DNA of 64,000 nucleotides from CAZHJK01 sp964533275 (lineage in GTDB: Bacteria > Bacillota > Clostridia > Eubacteriales > Garciellaceae), in assembly GCA_964533275.1 (NCBI GenBank), contig CAZHJK010000011.1, positions 18,610 through 82,609 of the forward strand, read 5' to 3'. Below are positions 17,821 through 26,728 of the stretch, piece after piece. The notes below the pieces were generated by a model that worked only from the letters and a program-made list of their open reading frames with translations, made no database searches and was not told the origin of the DNA. Both the position numbers and the translations under genes were made by a program. How positions within the stretch are numbered: the stretch's first letter is position 1; each line of letters opens with the position of its first letter.

Positions 17821-18021
17821 CTCAATCACCTCATATTTTAATGTTACTATAAACTTACCCCAAAATAAAGAAAGATAAGCATATGAGAGATGGAAAAGTA
17901 ATAATTTGAAAAAAATAAAGGTGATTGGATTATTAAATAGAATATATATGGGATATAATTTTATGGATTATTTAAATAGAATTATTGTAAAAACAAAGAA
18001 AATAAAATAATGGAGGATATC

Positions 18022-19104
18022 ATGAAAATACATAAGGGGAAAAAAAAGTCAACAATTAAACTTGTCGGTATGAGTATTGTGGGATTCATTTTGCTTTTTT
18101 CGATCATTTCCATGATTATTGTTATGTTTATCTATAATGGACAATTTCCTAGATATGACAGACATGATACGACGGTTACAGCAGGTTTGAGATATGAAGA
18201 TCTAAAAGCGCAGTATCCAAGAAGTTTGGTAAATTTCAAATCAGGGGACAATAGATTGCAAGGATATGTTTATGGTCAAGATCAAGAGCAGGGACTTGTG
18301 GTAGTAGCTCATGGAATTGGAGGAGGAGCAGACAGCTACCTGTCTCAAATTACTTATTTTGTTGATGAGGGGTGGCGGGTTTTTGCCTATGATGCAACGG
18401 GTAGCTTCGATAGTGAAGGCAAGACGACAAAGGGATTCCCCCAAGCGTTGATTGATTTAGATGCAGCATTGACATATATAAATACACAGGAGGAATTTGC
18501 AGGTCTGCCAATTTTATTATTTGGTCATAGCTGGGGTGGTTATGCAGTAGCTAATGTATTGCACTATGATTATGATATTGCAGGTGTTGCTACAATAGCC
18601 GGTGCAAATAGTCCTATGGAAATGATTATAGAAGAAGGTCGGAATATGATGGGTGGTTTTATTAATATAGAATATCCATATTTATGGTTATATCAAAGAC
18701 TTTTATTTGGAGAAACAGCTTCTTTAAATGCGGTGGATGCAATCAATCGAGGAGATGTTCCGGTTCTAATTGTCCACGGCACAGAAGATGAATTTGTAGC
18801 CTATGAGGGTAGCTCCATTATTTCAAAAATAGATGCTATTACCAATCCTAATGTTAAAACCTTATCATTAAATAAGCCTGGCCACAGTGGACATAACAAT
18901 CTATTCCGTAGCAATGCCGCCATGGATTATATTGATGAAATTAATATTAAATATCGTAAACTTTATGATCAATATGAACAAAACATTCCTTATGAAGTCA
19001 ATCAAGATTTTTACTCAGAGGTAGATCGAGATTTAGCCCAGGACATAAATAGAGGATTGATGGATGAAATTCAAGCATTTTTCTTAGGGAGCATAGAGAA
19101 ATAA
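18022..19104 (+). CDS. Membrane-anchored alpha/beta hydrolase
   Basis: About 360 residues with one N-terminal membrane helix (about 15-38) and an extracytoplasmic alpha/beta-hydrolase domain. The oxyanion region is VVVAHGIGGG, the nucleophile elbow GHSWGG (near residue 170), a late Asp lies in VHGTEDEF and the His in KPGHSGHNN. It probably acts on an ester or peptide outside the membrane. ATG 18010 overlaps the GGAGG site, so ATG 18022 is preferred. It stands alone. Confidence 0.82.
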   Translation: MKIHKGKKKSTIKLVGMSIVGFILLFSIISMIIVMFIYNGQFPRYDRHDTTVTAGLRYEDLKAQYPRSLVNFKSGDNRLQGYVYGQDQEQGLVVVAHGIGGGADSYLSQITYFVDEGWRVFAYDATGSFDSEGKTTKGFPQALIDLDAALTYINTQEEFAGLPILLFGHSWGGYAVANVLHYDYDIAGVATIAGANSPMEMIIEEGRNMMGGFINIEYPYLWLYQRLLFGETASLNAVDAINRGDVPVLIVHGTEDEFVAYEGSSIISKIDAITNPNVKTLSLNKPGHSGHNNLFRSNAAMDYIDEINIKYRKLYDQYEQNIPYEVNQDFYSEVDRDLAQDINRGLMDEIQAFFLGSIEK

Positions 19105-19194
19105 AATACTTTTGCTGATACATGTGAATCTTTGTATCATAGCAATGGATTAATTTACAATTGTATTGTTTGTTTTTACTATGGTTTATCTTAT

Positions 19195-19222
19195 TATCCA
19201 CAGAATTAATCTGTGGATATAT
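19195..19222 (+). terminator. Hairpin TATCCACAGA/TCTGTGGATA
   Basis: A 10-bp stem about 95 bp after the hydrolase gene with a short AT tail. Possible terminator. Confidence 0.45.
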
Positions 19223-19368
19223 TTGATTCCAAAAGCCATATATTTCATCCCATCATTCTTCAGATTAAAAGGAAAATCAATAAAACTTGACCTATATCTG
19301 TTGGCTTTTTAATAAAAAATAAGTTACAATATAGATATTGTTAACAAAATAACAAACGGGGTGAATTT

Positions 19369-21066
19369 ATGCAGTTTATTAATTATTCAAGAGAGAATTG
19401 CAATAATTGTTATAAATGTATAAGGGTGTGCTCTCCTAAGGCTATATCTATCTATGAGGATAGAGCAGAGATACTGGAAGATCATTGTATTTCCTGTGGA
19501 GAATGTTATGTTATCTGTGAGCAAAATGCTCTTTCTATAAAGAATAAGGTACATGAGGTGAAAAAGGTCATTGATTCTAGTAAAAGGGTAGCGGTGAGCC
19601 TATCCCCATCTTTCCCTGGGGGTTTTTCAGTTAAGGCAGGAAAAATTGTAAAGGCATTAAAGGTATTGGGATTTGATATTATTGAAGAAACAGCTATTGG
19701 GGGAGATATGGTTGTAGAGGCATATGAAGAATACATACAACACTCTGATAAGGATAATTTAATTACAACTAGTTGTCCATCAACTAATTATTTAATAGAA
19801 AAATACTATCCAGAATTACTTAAATATATGATTCCAATCGTATCTCCAATGATTGCTCACGGTAAATACTTAAAGAGTAAGTATGGACATGATACTCATG
19901 TAGTTTTTATTGGTCCCTGTATTGCAAAAAAAGTTGAGGCAAACGAAAGACAACATCAAGGGGTTGTGGATTCTGTATTAACATTCGTTGAATTAGAACA
20001 GTGGTTCCAAGATGCAGGAATAAATCTAAATGAACTTTCAACCGAAGAATTTGATGGGAAAGGAAGTTTATTAGGTAAACAAATACCTTTTAGAACAAAG
20101 GTTTTAAACAAATATGAAAGGATAATAGTAACAGGAATTTCAAGGGTAAGAGAAATTTTAGATAGTTTATCCAAGGAAGAATTAAACCATGTTTTTTTAG
20201 AGATTGCTTCCTGTGAAGGTGGATGTATTGATGGGACGGGAATGCCTAAGGATGCTACTAACTACTATGTAAAAAGAAAACGTGTAAAAGACTATATTAA
20301 TGAAACATACTTTACTTTAAAAACTGAAGATTCGGTATTAAAAGAGCCCATAAATCTTTCCAAGATTATATTTGATCAACGGGTGAAGCAACCAAAGCAT
20401 TCTAAAGTGGAAATTGAAAGTATACTAAGGAGCATGGGTAAAACTAAAAAAGAGGATGAATTAAATTGTGATGCCTGTGGCTATCAGACCTGCAGAAAAA
20501 AGGCAGAATCTGTTTTAGAGGGACGATCCCAAATAAATATGTGCCTACCTTTTATGAGGGCAAAGGCGGAAAGCGTGAAGAATGTTATTTTTGACCATAG
20601 TCCAAACGCTATTTTTATGGTAGGATGTAATGATTTAAAGGTTAAGGAATTTAATCCTTCCTCTGAACGGGTCTTTCAGATTAAAGCAAGCCAGATTAGG
20701 GGGCAACGAGTTCATAATATAATACCGGAAGATATTTTTGAAAAGGTTTTAGAAACCAAAGAAAATACTGTTGGAAAAAAGATTGAATATCCTCAATATG
20801 GCGTTATTTTAATTGCAAACATTATTTATGTGAAGAAGGATAATATCCTTATGGCTATTATGAACGATGTTACTTTAGCAGAAAAAAATAAAGAGGAATT
20901 AGAACATGTAAAGAAAAATACAATAAATGCTGCTCAAGAGGTTATCAATAAACAGATGCGAGTGGCTCAAGAAATTGCCAGCCTATTAGGGGAAACCACC
21001 GCGGAGACAAAGGTTACTTTAACAAAATTAAAGGATATCGTCATTGGTGAGCGGGGTGAAGTATAG
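19369..21066 (+). CDS. hydS: Sensory-type [FeFe] hydrogenase (HydS-like) with PAS domain
   Basis: 565 residues. Two [4Fe-4S] sites (Cys 11/14/17/21 and 40/43/46/50) precede an H-cluster domain whose four cluster ligands are present: TSCP (C136), GPCIAKK (C184), SCEGGC (C282, C286). A further cluster motif (CDACGYQTCRKKA) and a PAS domain (about 405-515) follow. Position 135, normally the proton-relay Cys of TSCCP, is Ser, as expected for low-activity sensory hydrogenases (group C). The next genes, a PP2C-type phosphatase and a thioredoxin-like [2Fe-2S] protein, are the usual partners. It likely senses H2 or redox state. Confidence 0.85.
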   Translation: MQFINYSRENCNNCYKCIRVCSPKAISIYEDRAEILEDHCISCGECYVICEQNALSIKNKVHEVKKVIDSSKRVAVSLSPSFPGGFSVKAGKIVKALKVLGFDIIEETAIGGDMVVEAYEEYIQHSDKDNLITTSCPSTNYLIEKYYPELLKYMIPIVSPMIAHGKYLKSKYGHDTHVVFIGPCIAKKVEANERQHQGVVDSVLTFVELEQWFQDAGINLNELSTEEFDGKGSLLGKQIPFRTKVLNKYERIIVTGISRVREILDSLSKEELNHVFLEIASCEGGCIDGTGMPKDATNYYVKRKRVKDYINETYFTLKTEDSVLKEPINLSKIIFDQRVKQPKHSKVEIESILRSMGKTKKEDELNCDACGYQTCRKKAESVLEGRSQINMCLPFMRAKAESVKNVIFDHSPNAIFMVGCNDLKVKEFNPSSERVFQIKASQIRGQRVHNIIPEDIFEKVLETKENTVGKKIEYPQYGVILIANIIYVKKDNILMAIMNDVTLAEKNKEELEHVKKNTINAAQEVINKQMRVAQEIASLLGETTAETKVTLTKLKDIVIGERGEV

Positions 21067-22238
21067 TGAAGCTCTTTTGTGATATAGCCTATGATAGCAT
21101 CAACAAACAAAATGAGGAGCTATGTGGAGATAAAGTAGAAATAGTGCATACAGAGAATAGTACAATTATCATATTAGCAGATGGGTTAGGCAGTGGTGTA
21201 AAAGCAAATATCTTAGCTACCATGACATCTAAAATTGCAGGAACAATGTTACGAGAGGGTGCCAGTATCTCTGAAACCATAGAAACCATCATAAGTACTT
21301 TACCAGTCTGTAATGAGAGGAAGCTAGCTTACTCTACCTTTGTTATACTTAAAATTCAAAAGGATGGTAAGGCATATATGGTGGAATATGATAATCCGCC
21401 TATCTTTTTTGTAAGAAATGAAAAAAAGTTAATATTAGAAAAAAAAGTACGAATGATTCATGGGAAAAGAATATTGGAAAGTCAAATACAACTTAATAAT
21501 AGGGACACTATTATCCTTGTAAGTGATGGAGTAATTCATGCAGGCGTAGGTGGAATCTTGAATTTAGGCTGGCAATGGGAGAATGTATCGGATTATTTAA
21601 TTAAACAAACTAAAATAGAAAAATGCGCCAAAAATATATCTAAGAAGCTCATTGATACCTGTACATTTCTATATGATGAAAGACCAGGAGATGACACATC
21701 GGTGGTTGCGGTTAAATATAGAGAACAAGAAGTAATACAATTATTTGCTGGCCCACCAGAAAATATGGATCAGGATCAAGAAATGGTAAAAAACTTCTTA
21801 GGGGCTGAAGGGAAAAAGATTATCTGTGGAGGAACAGCGGCAAATATTGTAAGTCGTGAAACAGAAAATGAAATTGTTGTGGACTTTGAAACTGGGAATG
21901 AAGAAATTCCTCCTATGGCAAAAATGAAGGGAATACACTTGGTCACAGAGGGAGTTATTACCTTAAGTAAAGTTCTAGAGAATATAGATAATTATATTAG
22001 AAACAACCATATAAAACAAATTCCTTGGAAAAGAGATTCTAAAGATGGTGCTACTAAACTGACAAATGTTTTAATTGAAGATTGTACTCACTTAAAGTTT
22101 TGGGTCGGTAAGGCGATTAACCCTGCCCATCAAAACCCTGATTTACCCAGGGATTTAAGTATTAAGATACAGGTTATTGTAAAGTTGACGGAGCTTTTAA
22201 AGGGATTAGGGAAAAAGGTGGAAATCGAATATTTTTAA
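21066..22238 (+). CDS. SpoIIE-type PP2C serine phosphatase, HydS partner
   Basis: 390 residues. The N-terminal PP2C/SpoIIE domain (about 1-225) has metal-binding ADGLGSG (near residue 39) and PGDDTSVVAV (near 211). A C-terminal domain of about 160 residues has no recognised function. GTG start shares a base with the hydS stop codon. Group C hydrogenases are often followed by such a phosphatase, taken to relay the H2 signal by dephosphorylating a target protein. The target is not evident here. Confidence 0.85.
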   Translation: MKLFCDIAYDSINKQNEELCGDKVEIVHTENSTIIILADGLGSGVKANILATMTSKIAGTMLREGASISETIETIISTLPVCNERKLAYSTFVILKIQKDGKAYMVEYDNPPIFFVRNEKKLILEKKVRMIHGKRILESQIQLNNRDTIILVSDGVIHAGVGGILNLGWQWENVSDYLIKQTKIEKCAKNISKKLIDTCTFLYDERPGDDTSVVAVKYREQEVIQLFAGPPENMDQDQEMVKNFLGAEGKKIICGGTAANIVSRETENEIVVDFETGNEEIPPMAKMKGIHLVTEGVITLSKVLENIDNYIRNNHIKQIPWKRDSKDGATKLTNVLIEDCTHLKFWVGKAINPAHQNPDLPRDLSIKIQVIVKLTELLKGLGKKVEIEYF

Positions 22239-22271
22239 GATGAGATGAAATTAATTATCAGGAGGTACCCT

Positions 22272-22508
22272 ATGAAAACAATCAATGTATGTATTGGGAG
22301 TGCTTGTCATATAAAAGGGGCATATAAAGTAATAAATAAGTTTTTAAAAATAGTAGAAGAAAGAAAATTAGAAGATCTAGTGGTAGTAAAGGCAGCGTTT
22401 TGTCTAGGAGAATGTACCAAAGCAGTTTCAGTAAAAATCGATGAAGGGAAGATTCACTCTTTAAAAGAACAGGATGTAGAAGCTTTTATTGATAAATATA
22501 TATTATAA
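22272..22508 (+). CDS. Thioredoxin-like [2Fe-2S] ferredoxin
   Basis: 78 residues from the ATG after AGGAGG; an upstream in-frame ATG at 22245 precedes the ribosome binding site and is unlikely. Four Cys in the NuoE/HydC-type pattern (CIGSAC, then CLGEC) bind one [2Fe-2S] cluster. It is the third gene of the hydS cluster and probably exchanges electrons with HydS. Confidence 0.85.
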   Translation: MKTINVCIGSACHIKGAYKVINKFLKIVEERKLEDLVVVKAAFCLGECTKAVSVKIDEGKIHSLKEQDVEAFIDKYIL

Positions 22509-22534
22509 TAGTAGTATAATCATATTAGGTGGGA

Positions 22535-22581
22535 ACTCTTAACTGAAAATCCTAAAAAACTAGAGTATGAAATAGAGGATT
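22535..22581 (+). other. Candidate pseudoknotted leader
   Basis: Interleaved complementary segments ACTCT (22535)/AGAGT (22562) and AATCCT (22548)/AGGATT (22576) could form an H-type pseudoknot ahead of a terminator. Short helices in AT-rich DNA can arise by chance; no known riboswitch was recognised. Confidence 0.25.
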
Positions 22582-22600
22582 GATAAACTGCTTCACTAGT

Positions 22601-22630
22601 GCGTGCGCTTTCTGCACGCTTTCTTTTTAT
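22601..22630 (+). terminator. Intrinsic terminator
   Basis: GCGTGC-GCTTTCT-GCACGC followed by TTTCTTTTTATTT. It ends the hydS cluster or controls the DMT gene downstream. Confidence 0.75.
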
Positions 22631-22701
22631 TTATGTAGAAAATTATTTGGTTTTATATTATGATATAAGATATTATCTAGGAAAAAGAATGGAGAAATGA
22701 A

Positions 22702-23643
22702 ATGTTAAAAAGAAAAGATATATTAGCTTATATAGCTTCTTTTATATATGCATCTATTTTTGGATTAAGTTTTTTATTTTCAAAGAAGGCTTTAGATATT
22801 ACAACCCCCTTTAAGCTTATTTCCTTTAGATTTTTATTGGCATTTATAGTGTTATCCCTACTTATTCTATTTAGGATTATTAAGGTGAATTATAGGGGTA
22901 AAAATTTAAAGGGTTTATTTATACTAAGCATGACTCAGCCTGTAATCTATTTTATCTTTGAGACCTATGGAATAAAATATAGCTCCTCATCCTATGCTGG
23001 ATTAATGGTGGCTTTAATACCGATAATAGTAACCATAATGGGGATTTTTCTATTAAAAGAAATCCCAAGTAAGATACAATGGATGTTTATATTATTATCT
23101 GTATCAGGAGTAGTCTATATTGTTTTAATGGATAGCAGTCCAGGAAGTCAAAACACCTTTCTTGGGACTGTATTCTTACTTATTGCGGTCTTTGTAGGCT
23201 CTCTATACAATATTTTATCAAGGAAAAGCTCTGTTCACTTTTCTTCCATCGAAATAACCTATTTTATGATGGGAGCAGGAGCTATTGTTTTTAATATTAT
23301 TTCATTTATTATAGACTTTATTAATGGGAACCTAGAAAATTTCTTTCAGCCATTATTAAATAAAGACTTTTTAATATCTATTTTATATTTAGGGATTTTG
23401 TCATCCATAACAGCATTCTTTTTAATTAACTTTGCCCTTTCAGCCTTGCCTGCATCAAAGGCAGTTATTTTTGGTAACCTTGCCACTGTGATTTCTATAA
23501 TTGCCGGAGTTGTTTTCCTAAGGGAAGCCTTTTACTATTATCATATAATCGGATCTATTATTATTATTTTTGGAATAATCGGGACAAACTATTTTAACGC
23601 TAGAAAGGTAAAAAGACTTAAGAGGGAAAATCAAAGTAGTTAA
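22702..23643 (+). CDS. DMT-family (EamA) transporter
   Basis: 313 residues, about ten membrane helices in two EamA repeats (about 10-140 and 150-300). Typical signatures are FLFSKKALD and SSSYAGLMVALIPI in the first repeat and FALSALPASKAVIFGNLATV in the second. These proteins move small metabolites or amino acids, often outward. It is more distant from the two DMT genes that follow. Confidence 0.85.
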   Translation: MLKRKDILAYIASFIYASIFGLSFLFSKKALDITTPFKLISFRFLLAFIVLSLLILFRIIKVNYRGKNLKGLFILSMTQPVIYFIFETYGIKYSSSSYAGLMVALIPIIVTIMGIFLLKEIPSKIQWMFILLSVSGVVYIVLMDSSPGSQNTFLGTVFLLIAVFVGSLYNILSRKSSVHFSSIEITYFMMGAGAIVFNIISFIIDFINGNLENFFQPLLNKDFLISILYLGILSSITAFFLINFALSALPASKAVIFGNLATVISIIAGVVFLREAFYYYHIIGSIIIIFGIIGTNYFNARKVKRLKRENQSS

Positions 23644-23770
23644 TCCACTAAGAAGGATTTCACATAGAAGTAAAGAATAGATGTATTATAATATCTATAT
23701 TTTATTAATGTGATACAAAATAAATTTACTTATCTAGTATAGGTTTATTAATTATGAGAGGATGTTGGAA

Positions 23771-24688
23771 TTGAAATCATTATCAAAGGGTTATTTGCTT
23801 ATGATAATTTCAGGTACTTTTTATGGATTTATCGGAATTTTTGTTAGTAATTTATCTAATTATAACATTCCTACTAGTGTTATCGCCTTTTTTCGTCCTT
23901 TAGTCGCATTTATAGTTATTTTTACATATTTACTTATTTTTAAAAGGGAGTATCTAAAGGTGGATAGAAAAAACCTTATCTATATAATCCTTATAGCAAT
24001 CTCTTCCCAAACTATATTTAACCGGCTTTATTTTGCCGCTATTGAAAAAACAACAATTACAACTGCAGCAGTAATGATCTTCACTTCTCCGATTTTCGTT
24101 GTTATTTTGGCTCGATTTATATATAAAGAATTATTTACCCTTCCTAAGATGATTGCCCTTGTGGTTGCAGTGACAGGATGTTTTTTAACATCAACAGGAG
24201 GTTCTATAGAGGAACTAAAGCTCAATGCTGTAGGCTTAGCATTAGGGCTAGGTGCTGGATTTACCTTTGCATTTCTTCCTATTTTTAATAAAAAGCTTGT
24301 GGGGAAATGTCATTATTTAACCATTGCTTGCTATACTATGGGCTTTGGTGCACTTTTTACATTTTTGTTAGCTGGACCACAGGCAGTAGCTTCTATCGAT
24401 TATAATCTAAATTTATGGGTTAATATTATTGGACTTGGTATTATAGGCAATGCTCTTGGATATCTTTTTTATACGGCAGCCATGTCCTACAATATACAAT
24501 CATCTATGGCAAGCATAATAGTTACTATCGAAGTTCCTATAGCTGCACTAACATCTTTTATCTTTTTTCAGGAAGATATCTTTGGCATAAAACTATTGGG
24601 AATTATATTAGTTATACTTTCTGTTGCAATTATTGAATATGGTGATAGATGGTTCCTTAAGCGAAAAGAAAAAGCTCAGAGTTTATAA
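23771..24688 (+). CDS. DMT-family (EamA) transporter, duplicate 1
   Basis: About 305 residues, ten predicted helices, two EamA repeats. It is very similar throughout to the next gene (shared SKGYLL, KTTI.TA.V...TAPIFVV-type and SFIFFQE.IFG segments), so the pair arose by tandem duplication. AGAGG abuts ATG 23762; the next gene shows the same layout and both have a TTG nine bases after the AGG, so TTG 23771 is the likelier start. Substrate unknown. Confidence 0.82.
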   Translation: MKSLSKGYLLMIISGTFYGFIGIFVSNLSNYNIPTSVIAFFRPLVAFIVIFTYLLIFKREYLKVDRKNLIYIILIAISSQTIFNRLYFAAIEKTTITTAAVMIFTSPIFVVILARFIYKELFTLPKMIALVVAVTGCFLTSTGGSIEELKLNAVGLALGLGAGFTFAFLPIFNKKLVGKCHYLTIACYTMGFGALFTFLLAGPQAVASIDYNLNLWVNIIGLGIIGNALGYLFYTAAMSYNIQSSMASIIVTIEVPIAALTSFIFFQEDIFGIKLLGIILVILSVAIIEYGDRWFLKRKEKAQSL

Positions 24689-24736
24689 GTATAAGCATTC
24701 ACTATCTCCTATAAGGGCAATGAAAGGATGTTTAAA

Positions 24737-25663
24737 TTGAAGCTATTACCGACCTCAAAGGGTTATTTGCTGGTAGCTATCTCAGGGGGATTTTTTGGAC
24801 TCAGTGGGATGTTTGTTGAAATATTATCTGCATATAATATTCCTATCAATTTATTGGGGTTCTACCGCCCTTTAATTGCATTTATAATGATTTTTATTTA
24901 TTTGCTTATAAGAAAAAGAGAATATTTAAAGGTGGATGGTAGAGGATTACTTTATATCGCTCTTTTAGGATTTGTATCTCAGACACTTTTTAATCAACTT
25001 TACTTCGCTACTATGGAAAAAACAACAATTGCAACTGCTGTTGTTTTGCTCTATACTGCTCCGATTTTTGTTGTAATTATGGCTAGATTTTTATATAAAG
25101 AATTATTTAACCTTCCTAAGCTTATTGCCCTTGTTGTTTCGGTGACAGGATGTTTTTTAGCTGCAACTGGAGGATCCTTCGAGCTACTAAAGCTAAATAG
25201 TACCGGGTTATTATTAGGAGTAGGAACTGGATTTACCTTTGCGCTTCTTCCCATAATTAGCAAAGATCTGGTGAAAAAATACCATTATTTTACTATAGCA
25301 TTATATTCCATGGGTTTTGGAGCTCTTTTTAGCCTTGCTTTTATAGATATCCGTACAATAATTCTTATTGATTACAATATAAAGATTTGGGCTAATCTCA
25401 TCGCCCTTGGTTTTTTTGCCAATGCCTTCGCCTATCTATTATATATGGCTGGCATGTCCTATAATATACAGTCATCTAAAGTAAGCATCATTAATACTGT
25501 AGAAGTTCCTGTGGCAGTGCTAACATCTTTTATTTTTTTTCAAGAATATATATTTGGCTTAAAGCTTCTGGGAATTTTGCTAGTTATACTTTCTGTTGTA
25601 ATTATTGAATATGGAGAACAATTATTCCTTGTTGGCAGTGAGCGGGGTCAAGACCAGGTTTGA
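24737..25663 (+). CDS. DMT-family (EamA) transporter, duplicate 2
   Basis: About 308 residues and ten helices, paralogous to the gene ending at 24688 with only 40-48 bp between them. It carries a short hydrophilic tail (GSERGQDQV). As in its sibling, AAAGG abuts an ATG (24728) while TTG 24737 has good spacing. Probably cotranscribed with its sibling. Confidence 0.82.
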   Translation: MKLLPTSKGYLLVAISGGFFGLSGMFVEILSAYNIPINLLGFYRPLIAFIMIFIYLLIRKREYLKVDGRGLLYIALLGFVSQTLFNQLYFATMEKTTIATAVVLLYTAPIFVVIMARFLYKELFNLPKLIALVVSVTGCFLAATGGSFELLKLNSTGLLLGVGTGFTFALLPIISKDLVKKYHYFTIALYSMGFGALFSLAFIDIRTIILIDYNIKIWANLIALGFFANAFAYLLYMAGMSYNIQSSKVSIINTVEVPVAVLTSFIFFQEYIFGLKLLGILLVILSVVIIEYGEQLFLVGSERGQDQV

Positions 25664-25686
25664 AAGCATGAGCTTAATGAATAATA

Positions 25687-26610
25687 TTATAGTATTATCC
25701 TTAATAATACTATAGAAGTAATTAAAGAAAGTAATGTAGTGACAGAAACAATAATAGCAGCATACTCTTTTTCCCTATCAAAGGTTTCTGCCAGTATGGA
25801 TGTCATAGCTGAAGCTGGCATGGCAGACATAATAATAATAGTATTTAAAACTTTAGAGGGACCTTGGATTAATAAAGAAATTAAGTATATAAACCCGGGT
25901 ATGATGACTAATTTAATAGTTACTCCATAGTATATTGTCCAGTCTTTTAAGTAATTTTTTATTTTAACCTTTGATAGTATAACCCCAATAATAATCATGG
26001 ATAGGGGAATTGTAGTATCACCAATAGTATTTATACTAGACAAGAGGGCACCGGGTAATTGGATATTAAATAGCATTATTATAATGCCTAAGCAAACCGC
26101 TATAATAGAAGGATTAAGTAGAATCTTTTTTAGTTCCGCCCTTAGTTCTTTCTTATTAAAATTACCTTTAAAAAGTATCAGTCCATAGGTCCATACTAAT
26201 ATTACGAAAAACATGTTAAAAATAGAACCATAGGCAATACCTTCAGCCCCGTATATAGAATTTAGTATTGGGAATCCCACATAACCTGTATTTGTAAAAA
26301 CATTAGCAAAATGTAATATTGTTTTTTTATTATTTTTTATTGGTAATAAAAGTATATAAGAGAGTAGGATTATAATTATATAAGCTCCAATGGAGTATTG
26401 AAATGTTTTTATTACATTAGATTTAATTGAATCGTCAAAGGAATAGTTAAAAGATGAAAGAATCATAAAGGGCAAAGCGATTTGAATTAGAATATCCACT
26501 AATCCTTTATTCATTTTATCTGTTATGATTTTTTTCTTACTGCCATAAACACCTACTAATATTATAATAAATAAAGAAGCAACACTTTCTATAATAACTG
26601 ACATCTCCAA
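25687..26610 (-). CDS. AEC-family (auxin efflux carrier-like) permease
   Basis: 307 residues, about ten membrane helices in two five-helix halves. NTGYVGFPI near residue 110 and the C-terminal SAMPASAMTSILAE motif are typical of AEC transporters (organic acid or amino acid export). TTG start with AGGGGG about 7 nt upstream. It converges on the DMT genes with a shared hairpin at its 3' end. Confidence 0.88.
   Translation of the reverse strand: MEMSVIIESVASLFIIILVGVYGSKKKIITDKMNKGLVDILIQIALPFMILSSFNYSFDDSIKSNVIKTFQYSIGAYIIIILLSYILLLPIKNNKKTILHFANVFTNTGYVGFPILNSIYGAEGIAYGSIFNMFFVILVWTYGLILFKGNFNKKELRAELKKILLNPSIIAVCLGIIIMLFNIQLPGALLSSINTIGDTTIPLSMIIIGVILSKVKIKNYLKDWTIYYGVTIKLVIIPGFIYLISLLIQGPSKVLNTIIIMSAMPASAMTSILAETFDREKEYAAIIVSVTTLLSLITSIVLLRIIL
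25688..25714. terminator. Hairpin between convergent genes
   Basis: TATAGTATTA and TAATACTATA (10 bp) overlap the stop codon of the AEC gene and follow the DMT pair. There is no clear T-run. Confidence 0.45.
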
Positions 26611-26728
26611 GGGAATACCCCCTATTATTCAGATACTTAACATTTTATGCTAAAAGATTGTTAATGTTACATAAAGCTTTCTAAAATAGTAGGGCAGTTT
26701 ATAATCCTAATATAGGAGATATGAAATT

